From Closterium sp. NIES-65 (taxonomy: Eukaryota > Streptophyta > Zygnematophyceae > Desmidiales > Closteriaceae), in assembly GCA_948144175.1 (NCBI GenBank), contig CANXME010000213.1:1488001-1552000 (forward strand): a stretch of DNA of 64,000 nt, written 5' to 3'. Of this stretch, positions 9,592-20,199 are shown in pieces (the first letter of the stretch is position 1; every line of letters starts with the position of its first letter). The notes below the pieces were generated by a model. That model did not search any database. It had not been told where the DNA came from and worked only from the letters and a program-made list of their open reading frames with translations. Made by a program: the position numbers and the translations under genes.

Positions 9592-10183
9592 GCAAGCATA
9601 CTATGCACTTGGAGTGAACCTTTCAGGTGGCCGCGAGGTGCGTGTGGTGCGGCGTAGAGGTGATGCCTCCCCCTGCTCCAAACTTTGCAGCTTCTCCTTC
9701 CAAGTCACTCTCTTCATGGGGGACCATGGTGACTTGAATGGCTGTTGCTGCAATAGTTGTTGCCACCTTCCCACAAGAACAGGCAGTGTATGCTACTGCG
9801 GTGGCTGCTACGGCTGCTCTTGCTGCTGCTCTTGAGGGTGCTGCGGGCCATGGGTTGGTTTGTTAGGGTCAGGGGTGGAACCAGCAGTTAGGGAATCCTC
9901 TTGGTGAGGTGCAACTGCCTTGTGTTCCTCCTGCTGCTCCTCTGCCTCCTCTCCAAAGTCCTCCCATGTCCCCTCAAAGATGGACGAGGTGTAGGGATCC
10001 TGGAGGGAGCTCCCAGCTCAGCCTCTCGTGAAAAATCACATCCTGGCTTTCCACCACCCGCTGATCCGCCACGCTCCACAATATCCGAGCTTTGCTCCTC
10101 TCCGAAATCCCAAGGAAAATGCCCCATTGTGCCTTAGGATCCAGCTTCCTCCGTTGCTGGTCGGACACTTTGTACTGCGCCAT
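9592..10183 (-). pseudogene. Integrase C-terminus and linker of C2
   Basis: The minus frame from 10183 reads MAQYKVSDQQRRKLDPKAQW, GIFLGISERSKARILW and VVESQDVIFHERLSW, the C-terminal beta-rich region that follows Copia integrase. From about 9592 to 9970 the frame is broken and low in complexity (Gln- and Cys-biased in other frames), as expected for the variable IN-RT linker. No other gene is visible. Confidence 0.7.
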
Positions 10184-10189
10184 GCACCC

Positions 10190-11066
10190 TCACACTCGTG
10201 CCATTGATACACTAGACACCTTCATGGTCCACATGAAGTATGGGTTCTTGCCCCCTAGCCCCTTGTTGCCCATCCTGTTCTTAACCCAGTTGGCATATTG
10301 CACGACTGCCCCCCACCAAGTATGGTCCAGCTGCGCATGAGCAAGCATGGCTCGGGCAAGGTCAAGGAGGGTCGGGTTTAGCCTCTCCGCCGCCCCATTT
10401 TGCTGCGGCGTGTAGGCAACTGAAAGTTGGTGGGTGATGCCCTTGTCTTCAAGGAAATACTCTAGATCCTTCCCCATGCACTACCCACCCCGATCAGACC
10501 TAAGTAATTTCACCTTGGCCCCGGCTTCCCTCTCCGCATAGGCGTATCCAATGCTTGAAGACCTTGGCAACCTCATCCTTGGTTTTCACTAAGGTGACCC
10601 AACTGAGGTGGTTGTAGTCATCCAGAAAGGTGATAAAGTACCTGCTGCCCTTCTCCCTATCTGGTGTTTGCATAGGGCCACACACATCTGTGTACACCAA
10701 CTCAAGAGGTGCGGAGGCTCTACTGGTGGTGGTAGGGAAAGAGGTCCTTGGCAGCTTCCCGGTCGTGCAATCAGGGCACTTGCTTGGCTGCCCTCCACCC
10801 TCCTTGATCACCACATCCTTCAGCTCCCCCAACTTCACACACTCCACAAGCTGTTGCTTTCCCGCATGCCCCATGCGTAGGTGCAGCAAATCCGCTGTCA
10901 CTTGTTCCACGTCCTTCCAATGGGTGCTACAAGCGGTTTCCTCAGCTTCGTCCCCATGTGCCCTCTCAACCTGAGGCACACACACTGGAACAAGGTATAA
11001 ACCCTTGTCAAATTTGGCCTCAATCACCACAGCTCCACCCTTGCTAACTGTGCACCCATTGGAAGG
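10190..11066 (-). pseudogene. GAG-pre-integrase and integrase core of C2
   Basis: The minus frame from 11066 encodes the HHCC domain (LLHLRMGHAGKQQL and CPDC) and the first catalytic Asp (LVYTDVCGPMQTP) with FITFLDDYNHLSWVTLVKTK. After an in-frame stop near 10500 the block at 10190-10477 gives YTPQQNGAAERLNPTLLDLA with the catalytic Glu and WWGAVVQYANWVKNR. The segment with the second Asp is broken. The block ends where the C3 insertion scar begins; the protease is missing from both sides, so a deletion accompanied or followed the C3 insertion. Confidence 0.82.
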
Positions 11067-11097
11067 ACACAAAAGCATAAGCTATAATGTTCTGACA
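11067..11097 (-). repeat. 3' LTR of C3, truncated to 31 bp
   Basis: Matches the start of the family-A LTR (minus strand TGTCAGAACATTATAGC) and stops abruptly at the C2 integrase sequence. About 100 bp of LTR are lost, together with the protease-coding part of C2. Confidence 0.85.
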
Positions 11098-11309
11098 CAC
11101 CCCCATAGGCAAAGTGGGGGAGAACAAGGGGTCACAAGACCAGTCAAGCAAAGCAAAGCAAAGCAAGCTCAGGGTGGATCACAACGTCACCACACAGTCT
11201 GAGCACAAGGTCAAGGCCACAAGGCCAGTTCACATGCAGGAGGAGACATATATATATAAGTCTAAACAAGCAAGAGTAGGTATATATATATGCAAGAGTA
11301 CAAGTAAGG
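11098..11309 (-). promoter_or_regulatory. Conserved 3' noncoding segment and polypurine tract of C3
   Basis: Lies between the RNase H stop and the 3' LTR. The minus strand ends in the polypurine tract GCCTATGGGGGTG next to the LTR. Upstream are blocks such as GTGATCCACCCTGAGCTT and GACTGGTCTTGTGACCCC. These blocks recur before the 3' LTR of C5, C6, C7 and C10 although the LTRs differ. Function unknown; the polypurine tract primes plus-strand DNA synthesis in LTR elements. Confidence 0.75.
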
Positions 11310-14300
11310 TCAAGAGGTGAGCAAGTGAGGCAAGACTGGGACAAGTCCCAGCTGAGTGCAGAAGCGCTGATGATCACAAGGCGGAAGTGCCTTGGTGAAA
11401 ACATCAGCAGTGTTGGCCTCACAGGCCACGTACGCAAGTCGCAACTGACCACGCTGCTGCAGCTCACGAGCAAGAAAGTAGCGGAGAGCAATGTGCTTCG
11501 TTCTGTGCTCCAGGCGCTGCTCTCGACACAAGGCCAGCATGGCCTTGTTGTCTACGTACAGCACTGGAGGAGAACGAGGCGGCTCTCCAAGGTCAGTCAG
11601 CAGGTAGGTGAGCCAGCAAAGCTCCTGAGCAGCCATGGCCCCGGCGTAGATCTCAGCCTCACAACTAGAGCCGAGAACAGAAGACGAGCGAGTAGCCCGC
11701 CACGAAACAGAGCCGAAACCAAGAATGAAGGTGTAACCCTGCGACGACCGCTGAGTAGCCTGGTCGTCAGCCCAAGAAGCGTCCGCGTGCCCAGTGAGGA
11801 CAACTGGACTCCGCCCTCCAAGCACTAGCCCCATGCCCGACGTACTGCACAAGTAGCGCAACACCCTCTTCGCTGCAGCCATGTGCTCTGGTCGGTGTCT
11901 CCCAGAAGCAACATAGCGTGCGAGAATGCTAAGAGGGTATGCAAGGTCAGGTCGTGTGCAGGTCATCAGGTACATGAGGCAGCCAACAAGCTCTAGGTAC
12001 GGGCCACTCGACTCTACGGACTCATCCGAAGGCAGAGCTGAGAGCGAGTGGCGAGTAGACAGAAGAGTGGCCTGAGGCGAGGAGTACGTGAAGCCGAAGC
12101 GCTGAAGGACCTGCTGCACCATGTGTGACTGAGTCAAGGTAATCGTGCGGCGTGCTCTGTCCTGAGTAATCTGCAAGCCAAGGTAGCTACGCAGTTCACC
12201 CAGGTCTATGCACGTGTGTCTCTTCTGCAACTCTGAATTCACGTAGGCGAGTCCAGCAGTGTCCGCTGTGGCAAAGACCAAGTTGTCGACGTACACGAGG
12301 ATGTAGAACGGCGGCAGAGAAGTGTCGGTGCGCAGAAACAACGATGGGTAAGCAGTAGAGGGAGCAAACCCAAGAGCCGCAAGCGTAGTCCTCAGTGTGT
12401 TGTGCCACTCACGTGGTGCCTGGCGGAGACCGTAGACTGGCCGTCGGAGGCTCCACTGGGTGTCAGGAGGGAAAGTCCCAGTGAAGCCAGGTGGACGGCG
12501 CAGCCAGATCTCCTCGTGCAGGCTACCCTGCAAGAAAGCAGTGCTGAAGTCAAGAGAGTGGAGCTCGTAGTCGCGCTGAGCGGCTATGTGCAGCAGCACC
12601 CAAAGAGTGGTCATCTTCGGGGTGGGAGAGAAGGTCTCAATGTAGTCAACTCCCTGCCGCTGACTGAAGCCACGAGCCACGTACCGCGCCTTGAAGACAG
12701 GTGGAGAGCCCGGCGGCCGCTTCACCCTGAAGATCCACATCCCACTGACGATGTTCGCCCCAGGAGGGGGAACCGCGTCAACGTAGGTGCCTGTGGACTT
12801 CCAGAAAGCCATCTCTGCATCCATAGCTGCCTGCCACTGAGAGGAGTAGGGACCCTCTACGGCCTCCGCGTAAGAGCGCGGAGTCGGGATGTCTAGTGCA
12901 TCCGGGTCTCCCTCAGGGGCAAGTAGTACAGACGCCAGATGAGGTGAAGCAGCAGCCAGACACTGAAACTCCTCCTGCGTGTCCTCAAGGACGTCCGTGC
13001 CAAGAGCACACTCACCCCCGACGGACGGAGGACAGACAGACGCAGACTCAGCAACAAGACTAGCACCGTAGTCTAGACGACAGCGAGCAGCAAAGGCGAT
13101 GAGCTCAGCAACAAGAGCAGACGCAGCAGTGGACTCACAGGAGGGGTCAGTGACGACAGTAGCAAGGAGACGCGTGACTGTAGGACTGGCAGCACGAAGA
13201 GAGTCCGACTCAGGGTCGCCAAGCGCAGGAAGAGAGGACTCAGGAGGAGAGGGCAAAGGGGCACGCAGAGGAGCAGTGGACGGACGCAGAGACATGCGGT
13301 GCGTGCCAGGGACAGGAGGAGGACGCTGACGCGAACTACGACCACTAGTGCGAGCAGCACGAACAGGCGACGCAGGACGAGACGCAGGCTCACGACGCTC
13401 AACAAGACCTCCAGTAGGACCAGTGTAGGGAGAGGGAGAAGGAAGTGGGGAGGCCGGCGGTAACTGTGACTGCGACTGGACAGGCGGTGGACCCTCTAAG
13501 AGAGGAAGAAGACCAAGAACTTGCTGAAGGAGCGGAACGAAGAACGGGCGAGGCCGCGCGGTGGCACCAGGCACAGCAGGGACAGCACCAGCACCCTCAG
13601 CACCTCCGGCAGCACCAGCGCCAACAGCACCTCCAGCGGCAGGACCTCCAGGAGCGCCAGTAGCACCCGCAGCACGACCACCACCAGGACGGACAGTAGT
13701 AGTCTTAGAACCAACACCCTCAGCAGCTCCAGCTCCAGGCGGACCCGCAGGCCCAGCAGCTCCGGGACCGGCGGCACCAGCACCCTCAGTGGTCGAAGAA
13801 GCGCCAGCTCCAGCAGTACGCCTCCAGCGGCGAGCAAACCACTCGCGCAGCTCCTGTGGAGAGAGTGGCTCCCGCCGAGACAAAACATCCAGAGAACCTC
13901 CAGGCCCAGTACCGCCAGACGCCACGAGGGGAGGTCCAGTGGCCGTAGGCTCCACACCTCCAGGCTCAGCAGCTCCAGACGCAGCACCCCCAGGCTCAGC
14001 ACCCCCAGGCTCAGCACCCACGCGCGCAGCACCCTTAGAGTCAGCACCCCCAGGCTCAGCACCCCCAGAGGCAGCACCCCCAGGCTCAGCACCCCCAGGC
14101 TCAGCACCCCCAGACGCAGCACCCCCAGAGTCAGCACCCCCATGCTCAGCACCCCCAGGCTCAGCACCCCCAGCAGTACCTGAGTCACCAGCAACCTCGA
14201 CCGGCTCGACTCCATCTACCTGGGACACACCTGAAGGGGCAGGACCCTGAGGGGGAAGGGGGTCTACCAAGGGGGGACCTGGCACAAGGAAGTGCGGTGG

Positions 14301-14885
14301 CGGCGGGAGGGAAGGAGTGCGGTAGGGGAAGAGACGGTAGAAGGGGACGCACTCGTCGAACGTGACGTCCTGGGAGGACAGAACACGACGAGAGGAGGGG
14401 TGGTAGAACTGCCACCCTGGGGCGTCAGGGGGGACGCCTAGGAAGACACAGGGAGTAGCACGAGGGGACAGCTTGTCCGCAGACAGGTCGCGGACAAACG
14501 CCCGAGATCCCCAGACACGGAACGCAGACGCATCGCCTACCTTCCCCGTCCACAGCAGAGCTGGGGAGGTCTCCGGCCGGGAGACTCTGGGGTGAAGGTT
14601 GAGCTGATGCGCCGCGTACCGGACCGCAAACGGCCACAGAAAATGGGGGGCAGCCGCATGCATCATGGACGTACGAGCGACGTCCATGACCATGCCAATG
14701 CGGCGCTCAGCAATCCCATTTTGCTGTGGAAAGTCCGGAAGCGTGAAGGTCTGGCGCATGCCTCGTGCAAGACAGTAGGCTCGCAGAAGGCCAGAGGAGA
14801 ACTCTCCGCCTCGGTCAGAGTGCAGACGCAGAACAGGAAAGTCCGAGCCGAAGCTCCTCCTGAGCTGGAGACGAGCCGCGCGGAT
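11310..14885 (-). CDS. IN C-terminus, RT and RNase H of Copia element C3
   Basis: Long open frame, 1149 residues from the first Met at 14759, open upstream to a TAG stop at 14886-14888 that replaces Trp in the conserved VLIDWIRAARLQL. Order: integrase QNGIAERR with catalytic Glu; RVWGSRAFVRDLSADK C-terminal region; GGAEP/GGAD-repeat linker with PLSPQELREWFARRWRR; RPFFVPLLQQVLGL; the RT from VDAVPPPGANIVSGMWIF; RNase H ending VYVDNKAMLALC, HRTKHIALRYF and ADVFTKALPP. The RT catalytic motif is YVDN (about residue 821, plus 12285-12297) instead of YVDD, which should abolish polymerase activity. RNase H looks intact. Confidence 0.88.
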   Translation of the reverse strand: MRAARLQLRRSFGSDFPVLRLHSDRGGEFSSGLLRAYCLARGMRQTFTLPDFPQQNGIAERRIGMVMDVARTSMMHAAAPHFLWPFAVRYAAHQLNLHPRVSRPETSPALLWTGKVGDASAFRVWGSRAFVRDLSADKLSPRATPCVFLGVPPDAPGWQFYHPSSRRVLSSQDVTFDECVPFYRLFPYRTPSLPPPPHFLVPGPPLVDPLPPQGPAPSGVSQVDGVEPVEVAGDSGTAGGAEPGGAEHGGADSGGAASGGAEPGGAEPGGAASGGAEPGGADSKGAARVGAEPGGAEPGGAASGAAEPGGVEPTATGPPLVASGGTGPGGSLDVLSRREPLSPQELREWFARRWRRTAGAGASSTTEGAGAAGPGAAGPAGPPGAGAAEGVGSKTTTVRPGGGRAAGATGAPGGPAAGGAVGAGAAGGAEGAGAVPAVPGATARPRPFFVPLLQQVLGLLPLLEGPPPVQSQSQLPPASPLPSPSPYTGPTGGLVERREPASRPASPVRAARTSGRSSRQRPPPVPGTHRMSLRPSTAPLRAPLPSPPESSLPALGDPESDSLRAASPTVTRLLATVVTDPSCESTAASALVAELIAFAARCRLDYGASLVAESASVCPPSVGGECALGTDVLEDTQEEFQCLAAASPHLASVLLAPEGDPDALDIPTPRSYAEAVEGPYSSQWQAAMDAEMAFWKSTGTYVDAVPPPGANIVSGMWIFRVKRPPGSPPVFKARYVARGFSQRQGVDYIETFSPTPKMTTLWVLLHIAAQRDYELHSLDFSTAFLQGSLHEEIWLRRPPGFTGTFPPDTQWSLRRPVYGLRQAPREWHNTLRTTLAALGFAPSTAYPSLFLRTDTSLPPFYILVYVDNLVFATADTAGLAYVNSELQKRHTCIDLGELRSYLGLQITQDRARRTITLTQSHMVQQVLQRFGFTYSSPQATLLSTRHSLSALPSDESVESSGPYLELVGCLMYLMTCTRPDLAYPLSILARYVASGRHRPEHMAAAKRVLRYLCSTSGMGLVLGGRSPVVLTGHADASWADDQATQRSSQGYTFILGFGSVSWRATRSSSVLGSSCEAEIYAGAMAAQELCWLTYLLTDLGEPPRSPPVLYVDNKAMLALCREQRLEHRTKHIALRYFLARELQQRGQLRLAYVACEANTADVFTKALPPCDHQRFCTQLGLVPVLPHLLTS

Positions 14886-14888
14886 CTA

Positions 14889-17224
14889 GTCGATCAACAC
14901 CTCAGTGACATCACCCTTGCTACGCAAGGGGAAGACTGTGGTGTAACGCGAGTAGTCGTCAACCACCAGCAGGAAGTAGCGCTCGTGACCCTGTCCACGG
15001 ACGCGGGCTGGGCCCCACACGTCCATGTGAAGCGTCTGCAGAGGAGCCTCTGTCGGGGGAAACTGGGAGGAGTGAGGGGCAGCCCGGAGCCGCCCCTCGA
15101 CACAGGGGACACAGGAAGGTCCTGGCCCCGAAGGAAGGGGAGGGAGGGACCGGGGGAGACCAGAGACAAGGACACGGGAAGCCATGCCCCAAAGATGAGG
15201 CAAGGAGGGGTGGCCAAGACGGTGGTGCCACAAGAGAGTCTCGTGAGACAGGAGGCGACACGAGCAGGGGGCAGACTCAGGACCAGACCTGGACGCAGCA
15301 GCAAACACCTGACCCGACGCAGCTACATGACCAGACGCAGGGACTAGAGGAGACTCAACGGTCAGGGTGTAGAGACTCGACCCGGGCCGACGCGAAAACG
15401 TGGCTAGGTGTCGGCCTGTGCGGGCGTCCGAGCAGTGGGTCCCCCGCTGACTCGCAGGAGTAAACTGGTGAACCCCCGCATCGTGCAGGTCAGCACCACT
15501 CACCAAGTTCGTCGAGAACGAGGGGAGGTACAGACCCGACAGGGTGCCCGAGGGGGCAGCCGGACACGGGAGGACAGTGGAGAATTGAGCGAGGACAGGA
15601 CCCCCAGAGGGGTCAGCCAGGGAGACTGCAACCGTCCGACCAAGCGGCGTGAGTGTGGTGCGGTCTCGAAAGAAGGAGCGAGAAGCCCCTGAGTCAAGTG
15701 TGAAGGTGAGAGAGGCCGAAGCCGACGCAGTACCTGAGAGCGCAGCCTCACCAGTACCTGAGAGTGCAGACGCACTGGCACCTAGAGCAGTAGCCTCACA
15801 AGCACCTAGCGCAGCTGTACCTATGCCCGTGTCGGGCGGGAAACACCGGTAACAGTCACCCTCATCACTAATAGTCACAGCATACATGGCAGCAAGGATA
15901 GCATCAAAGTCAAGATCAAAGATCGCTACGCCAGCCCTAGACTGCTCTCCCCAGCGGGGAATCTTACTAGCCTCGGGGAACTGCTGACGCCAAGCGTCCG
16001 TCAGGCAGCCAAAGCAGCGCTGGGTGGAGTGGGCACCCCCACACTGCTCACCCGCGCGATCGCTGGAATGAAGAACGTAGGTGCACGGGCCAAGACCCCC
16101 ACCACGCTGACGCTGCGTGTACCACTCACGGAGCTGCTGAGGCGGGGGGATGTCCCGAGAACGCTGCTGCTGCTGCTGCTACTGCTGGCGCTGACCACCA
16201 CCAGAGCCGCTCCGCTGCGGGGCACTACCCCGACCGGCTTCAACTCCTCCGCCACCGCCGCCTCCACCTCCGCCACCACCGCCGCCTCCGCTACCACCGC
16301 CGCCGCCGCCACCGCCGCCGCCTCCGCTGCCGCCACCACCACCACCACCCCCACCACCACTCCCACCGCCACCCCCACTCCCTCCGCCACCGCCACCGCC
16401 ACCTCCACCGCCCCCGCCAGCTCCACCCGCGCCCTTGCCCCCCTTGCCCTTGCTAGGGCGGCGTCTCCCGCTAGGGGCAGACGCCGCGCCGACCGACTCA
16501 AGACCAAGCAGGTCGGCAGCAGCAGCAGAGGTAACAGAGGGCAGCAGGGGGGAAGGAGAACACCCCTCAAAGATGGGGGTGCGCGGGTCACCACGAGAGG
16601 CTCCACAGCGACTATGCTCTTCTCCGCCGCTACGAGGGCCTTCTCGAGGAGGTCGACAGTGAGGGTGGTGGGACAGACTGAGAGGAAGTGGTCCCTGACT
16701 ACGCGAAGGGAGTCAGGGAGGCGAGTGACTATATAATAGAGAGCGGTGTACATGGGGGGGGGGTTCTTGGCGCAGAACTCAGCAGGAAGTGCAGCGCGGT
16801 AGCGAGTGTCAGAAGTGCGGAGGTGCGTGATGAGGTCAGCGACTGTAGGAAAGGCAGCAAGGTCAGGAAAGAGGTACGGTAGCATGAGGCAGCTCAGTGC
16901 AGCGGTGGCAGGGGAAGAGTAGCGCGCAACTACGGCGTCATACAAGGTCTGAGCACTCTTGTACTGACTAAAGTGCGCGCGCTCAGTGGTAGGCAGGTGG
17001 CGACGCACAGCAAGACGTGCAGCAGCATCGCGGGTGGCCCACTGAGAGCGAACAGTGGGGTCTGCATCAGCAGCAGGAGCAGGGGAGGCGCCATAGGTGA
17101 GGTCAAAGAGAGAAAGACCGTCCGCCCTATCGCACTGTAAAAACAACTGCAGGTCGTCGACCCAGACCTCAAAGACAATGGCTCGACCCTCAGCGTCAAA
17201 AGCGAGGACACTAGGGGTAGCCAT
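14889..17224 (-). pseudogene. Gag-PR-IN N-terminal part of C3
   Basis: Starts at ATG 17224 (MATPSVLAFDAEG) with the Gag domain in frame to about 16600. There a frameshift after KSIVAV puts the rest in another frame, which contains the Gly-rich tract, the LREWY motif (about 16110-16140), the CX13CX3HX4C motif (about 16020-16085) and continues as an open frame to 14889. That frame holds DSGAS protease (about 15685), WHHRLGHPS and CVPC (about 15120-15240), MDVWGP with the first catalytic Asp and VVDDYSRYTTVFPL. The stop at 14886 follows VLID. Confidence 0.85.
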
Positions 17225-17289
17225 GACGACAGACTAGCTGTGCAAGCAGTGGGGGAAGGGCACGCAGTAGCAGTGGGGCTGTGCTCACC

Positions 17290-18060
17290 AGACAGGGTAG
17301 GTCGGGCGGCTCGGCGGTACTGCTGCTCGGCGGCGGCTGCTGGGCGGCTCGGCTGTACTGTGGGTCGGCGGCCCGGCGGCTCGGCGGCTGCTGCTGGGCG
17401 GCTCGGCTGAACTGCGGCTCGGCGGCTGCTGCTGGGCGGCTCGGCTGCTCCGGGACCGGGCAGCGTGGCGGGCGGCTGCTCGGGCGGCTCGGCAGGAGGG
17501 GAGACCGGCGGGGCCGCGAAGGTGAGGCGGCGGGGCCGCTACGTGAGGGCGGCGGGGCCGCGAAGGTGAGGTGGCGGGGCCGCTACGTGAGGGCGGCGGG
17601 GCCGCGAAGGTGAGGCAGTGGGGCCGCTACGTGAGGGCGGCGGGGCCGCGACGTGAGGGCGGCGGAGCCGCGACGTAAGGGCGGCGGGGCCGCGACGTAA
17701 GGGCGGCGGGGCCGCGTAGGTAAGGGCGGCGGGGCCGCGTAGGTAAGGGCAGCGGGGCCGTGTAGGTAAGGGCGGCGGAGCCGCGAAGGTGAGGGCGGCG
17801 AGGCCGCGAAGGTGAGGCGACGGGGCCGCGACGTGAGGGCGGCGGGGCCGCGACGTAAGGGCGGCGAGGCGGCAACGTGAGGGCGGCGGGGCCGCGACGT
17901 GAGGGCGGCGAGGCCGCGACGTGAGGGCGGCGGGGCCGCGACGTAAGGGCGGCGGGGCCGCGACGTAAGGGCGGCGGGGCCGCGTAGGTAAGGGCGGCGG
18001 GGCCGCGGAGGTAAGGGCGGCGGGGCCGCGTAGGTAAAGGCGGCGTAACGGGCCGCTAGG
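17290..18060. repeat. GC-rich minisatellite in the C3 5' leader
   Basis: A unit of about 22 bp, GGGCGGCGGGGCCGCGACGT with variants (GCGTAGGTAA, GCGAAGGTGA), is repeated more than 20 times from about 17515 to 18045. Before it is a CGGCTCGGCGG-rich stretch (17300-17500). It occupies the same place as the different minisatellite in the C1 leader. Long proline/alanine-rich ORFs across it (up to 237 codons) have no recognisable domain. Confidence 0.88.
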
Positions 18061-18074
18061 GGCGACACAGAGGG

Positions 18075-18160
18075 TCGCGAAAAAAAAGGAACGCGCGCCT
18101 CGGGGCGCGCTTCGGTGGGCCCTGGGAACAGTCCGTAGGAGGGGACCTGCTCTGATTCCA
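18075..18160 (-). promoter_or_regulatory. Primer-binding site and leader hairpin of C3
   Basis: TGGAATCAGAGC abuts the LTR (18149-18160, minus). Next in the transcript are GGGCCCACCGAAGC, the stem-loop GCGCGCC/GGCGCGC (about 18092-18110) and a T-run, nearly identical to C1. Confidence 0.7.
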
Positions 18161-18291
18161 TGTGAAGAAGTGAACGTGAATGAATGAACAATGAATGAAG
18201 TGGGTACAAGTACTAACCCTAATTGGGTTGTACCCCCTATGGGATACACCACTATAGCCTACACAAAAGCATAAGCTATAATGTTCTGACA
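18161..18291 (-). repeat. 5' LTR of C3
   Basis: 131 bp, minus-strand start TGTCAGAACATTATAGC, ends CTTCTTCACA before the primer site. The right flank begins TCCTT; no matching repeat is found at the truncated left end. Confidence 0.9.
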
Positions 18292-19380
18292 TCCTTTTCC
18301 AAGGATAAGGAGAAACCATCATCTGATGAGTCCTCCTTTCCCTTCTTATCCTCGTTTGTCGCCGCTGCTGCCGCTTTCTCTTTGCTGCCCTTCTTGTTCC
18401 ATGCTCCATTCTTCATCCTCCTCTCCACCCACTCAAGCCTAGTGACAAGTGGAGCCTCTCCTAGGTACCCTTGAGGCTTTCACCCATCTGGTCAGCTCCA
18501 ATACTCCTTTCAAGAGTGCTTCCGGTTGCATCCAGGGACGAGGCACTTGTCGAGCACCTTCTTCTTCCCCCCCACCTCCTTGCCGCTGCTGGTACTTCTT
18601 AGAGGCAGCCCTATCACCTGCCCCCATTCCCCCTTCAACTCCTCTACCAGCACCACGCTTGCGAGCCTCATTAGAAACCAACACCTCCCATATCCAGGCC
18701 TTGGTCTATTTCCGCTGCTCAAGGTGAAGGTACTGCATTAGGGCCTCGTTCGCCTCTTGGTCCAACCCCTGGAGAGTGGTGTAGATGATCTCCTTCTCAT
18801 CTACTTTGTAGTTCAACTCCTCCAAGGCCCTCAAATACTCATCCACCCTCTGGAGATACTACACCATGTTCTCTCCATCACCATAGTTGCGTTCCATGTT
18901 GTAGAACCGCTTCCTCCAGGTGAGTATGCTTAGCAACCCTTTTTGCAAATGTCGATCTTGAACTCTCTTCCATACTTGGGCAGCTACTCCTTGCTTCCCC
19001 TTCAGGTCAATTAGCATCTTTAGGAGCTCTAGTTGGCCTTCCAAAGCCCAACACAGGTACTGGAACGCATGCTTGTCCTTGCGGTCCCATGCTTCCTGTG
19101 CTTTAAGTAGCTCCTCCGCACTAAGCCGTTGTCTTCCGGTTCGCGGTGCTGCTGATCCACCTCCACTTCCCTCACTTATAGATGAGCTAGAGGCTCCCCC
19201 ACCCCTTGCTTCCTCTTGGTTAGACACTCCAGCAGATGCCTCTGCTTCATCAGCTTCAGGTCTTAGCTCCGATCCCTCCAAAACGCCTTCTAAATCTATA
19301 ATACCTAGCCAAAGCGTAAACTGGAATTGCCATAGCGAAAAATCCAAGCCGGTGAACCTAGGAGGGCCATCTAATTTCTA
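18292..19380 (-). pseudogene. Gag of Copia element C2
   Basis: The minus frame starting near 19380 reads RFTGLDFSLWQFQFTLWLG, a Copia Gag N-terminus, followed by a Ser/Glu-rich insert, LSAEELLKAQEAWDRKDKHA, FQYLCWALEGQLELLKMLI and an RFYNMERNYGDGENM segment typical of the UBN2 Gag domain (to 18859). A second frame (about 18440-18720) gives the basic C-terminal Gag with CLVPGCNRKHS, perhaps half of a zinc knuckle. There is no usable ATG, stops separate the blocks and the protease is deleted. Confidence 0.78.
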
Positions 19381-19470
19381 ATATAATATAACTGGAATTG
19401 GTCTAATTTCTGGAGGCCCTTAAACCAATTCGAAATATGATGAAGAGAGGGAATGTCGCAGGCCTAACCA

Positions 19471-19482
19471 GCTCTGATACCA
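19471..19482 (-). other. Primer-binding site of C2
   Basis: The minus strand reads TGGTATCAGAGC, a perfect 12-base match to the standard initiator-tRNA-Met primer site of plant Copia elements. It lies one base from the LTR end. Confidence 0.92.
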
Positions 19483-19483
19483 C

Positions 19484-19993
19484 TGATGGAACACGAGTGA
19501 ATATAGAGAGCGTAACAAGATATTAAGTTTACCAACTTCGACGGAAAATTGTGTGCAGCTCACGTAACCTTAAACTATGACCAGGTACGCGTTGGAAAGG
19601 TCTTAATCTCTAATTTCCAGAATGGTAACGCACACCTTCAACCAAGATCGAGGCTGATCGCTATCGTGATTTAAGCACGACGGGGTATCCTGGCGGAATT
19701 GCTTGACAGCCATGGATTAGATCAAGAGTGTAGCTTTAGCAAGAGTTCAGATCTGCAAAGTTGACGAGTTGATCAAACCCTACCAACGAACCCTCGCCCT
19801 ACAACAATCCCCAAGAACCCAAAGTGCCAAACTAGCAACACCAAAGGTGTTGTAGTGAATAGTAAATGTTTGTTGGTGCTTGTTGGCTAGAGATCAATTC
19901 CAGCCCACAACAAGTCTAGCAAGTATATTTTGTCCAATCCTTTAGCCCACAACCAGCTAGAGCAGAATACCAAAACCACCTACACAATCAACA
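19484..19993 (-). repeat. 5' LTR of C2
   Basis: 510 bp; minus strand starts TGTTGATTGTGTAGG and ends GTTCCATCA. The distal part is repeated at 6359-6669. It is clearly more AT-rich than the family-A elements. Confidence 0.9.
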
Positions 19994-20159
19994 GGGACAA
20001 CGGCACAGTAGGGTTTTGTGACGGGCAAGTTGAAAATTTTAAGCATTTGGTCTATAAGCCTCCATAGATCTCTGCGAGGGTACGATATACACTACCTATG
20101 CCCTCTACCTCCGGTTACGACTGACGGTGTTTTGCGTTGTATGTTGTATAATGCATTTT
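19994..20159. other. Flank between C2 and relic C4
   Basis: Begins with the likely C2 target site GGGAC. No coding signal, RNA gene or repeat was recognised. It ends at an A-run and a long G-run (about 20167-20197) that marks the broken edge of C4. Confidence 0.4.
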
Positions 20160-20199
20160 CACCCACCAAAAAAAAAAGGGGGGGGGGGGGGGGGGGGTG

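Larger units (their letters stand above)
11067..18291 (-). mobile_element. Copia element C3 (family A), inserted in C2
   Basis: Minus strand: 5' LTR 18161-18291, primer site TGGAATCAGAGC (18149-18160), repeat-rich leader, Gag, PR, IN, RT, RNase H, conserved 3' noncoding segment, polypurine tract (11098-11110) and only the first 31 bp of a 3' LTR (11067-11097). The 3' LTR truncation and absence of a matching target repeat indicate a deletion at this junction. Coding defects are a frameshift in Gag, a stop in IN and YVDN in RT. Confidence 0.92.
6359..19993 (-). mobile_element. Copia element C2, host of C1, S1 and C3
   Basis: A conventional Copia on the minus strand with a 510-bp 5' LTR (19484-19993), the perfect primer site TGGTATCAGAGC (19471-19482), Gag remnant, integrase, RT, RNase H, polypurine tract and a 3' LTR (6359-6669) cut by C1. 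GGGAC at 19994-19998 is the visible flank of its target site. Solo LTR S1 splits RNase H and C3 splits the Gag/protease region. Stops and frame changes between coding blocks show it is dead. Confidence 0.88.

Noticed and set aside
16029-16736. Thr/Ala-rich plus-strand ORF
   Set aside because: Antisense to the Gly-rich Gag tract of C3.
17539-18252. Long Pro/Ala/Arg ORFs over leader repeats (also in the leaders of C1, C7 and C10)
   Set aside because: They run in several frames on both strands of GC-rich tandem repeats, have no domain and lie between primer site and Gag.
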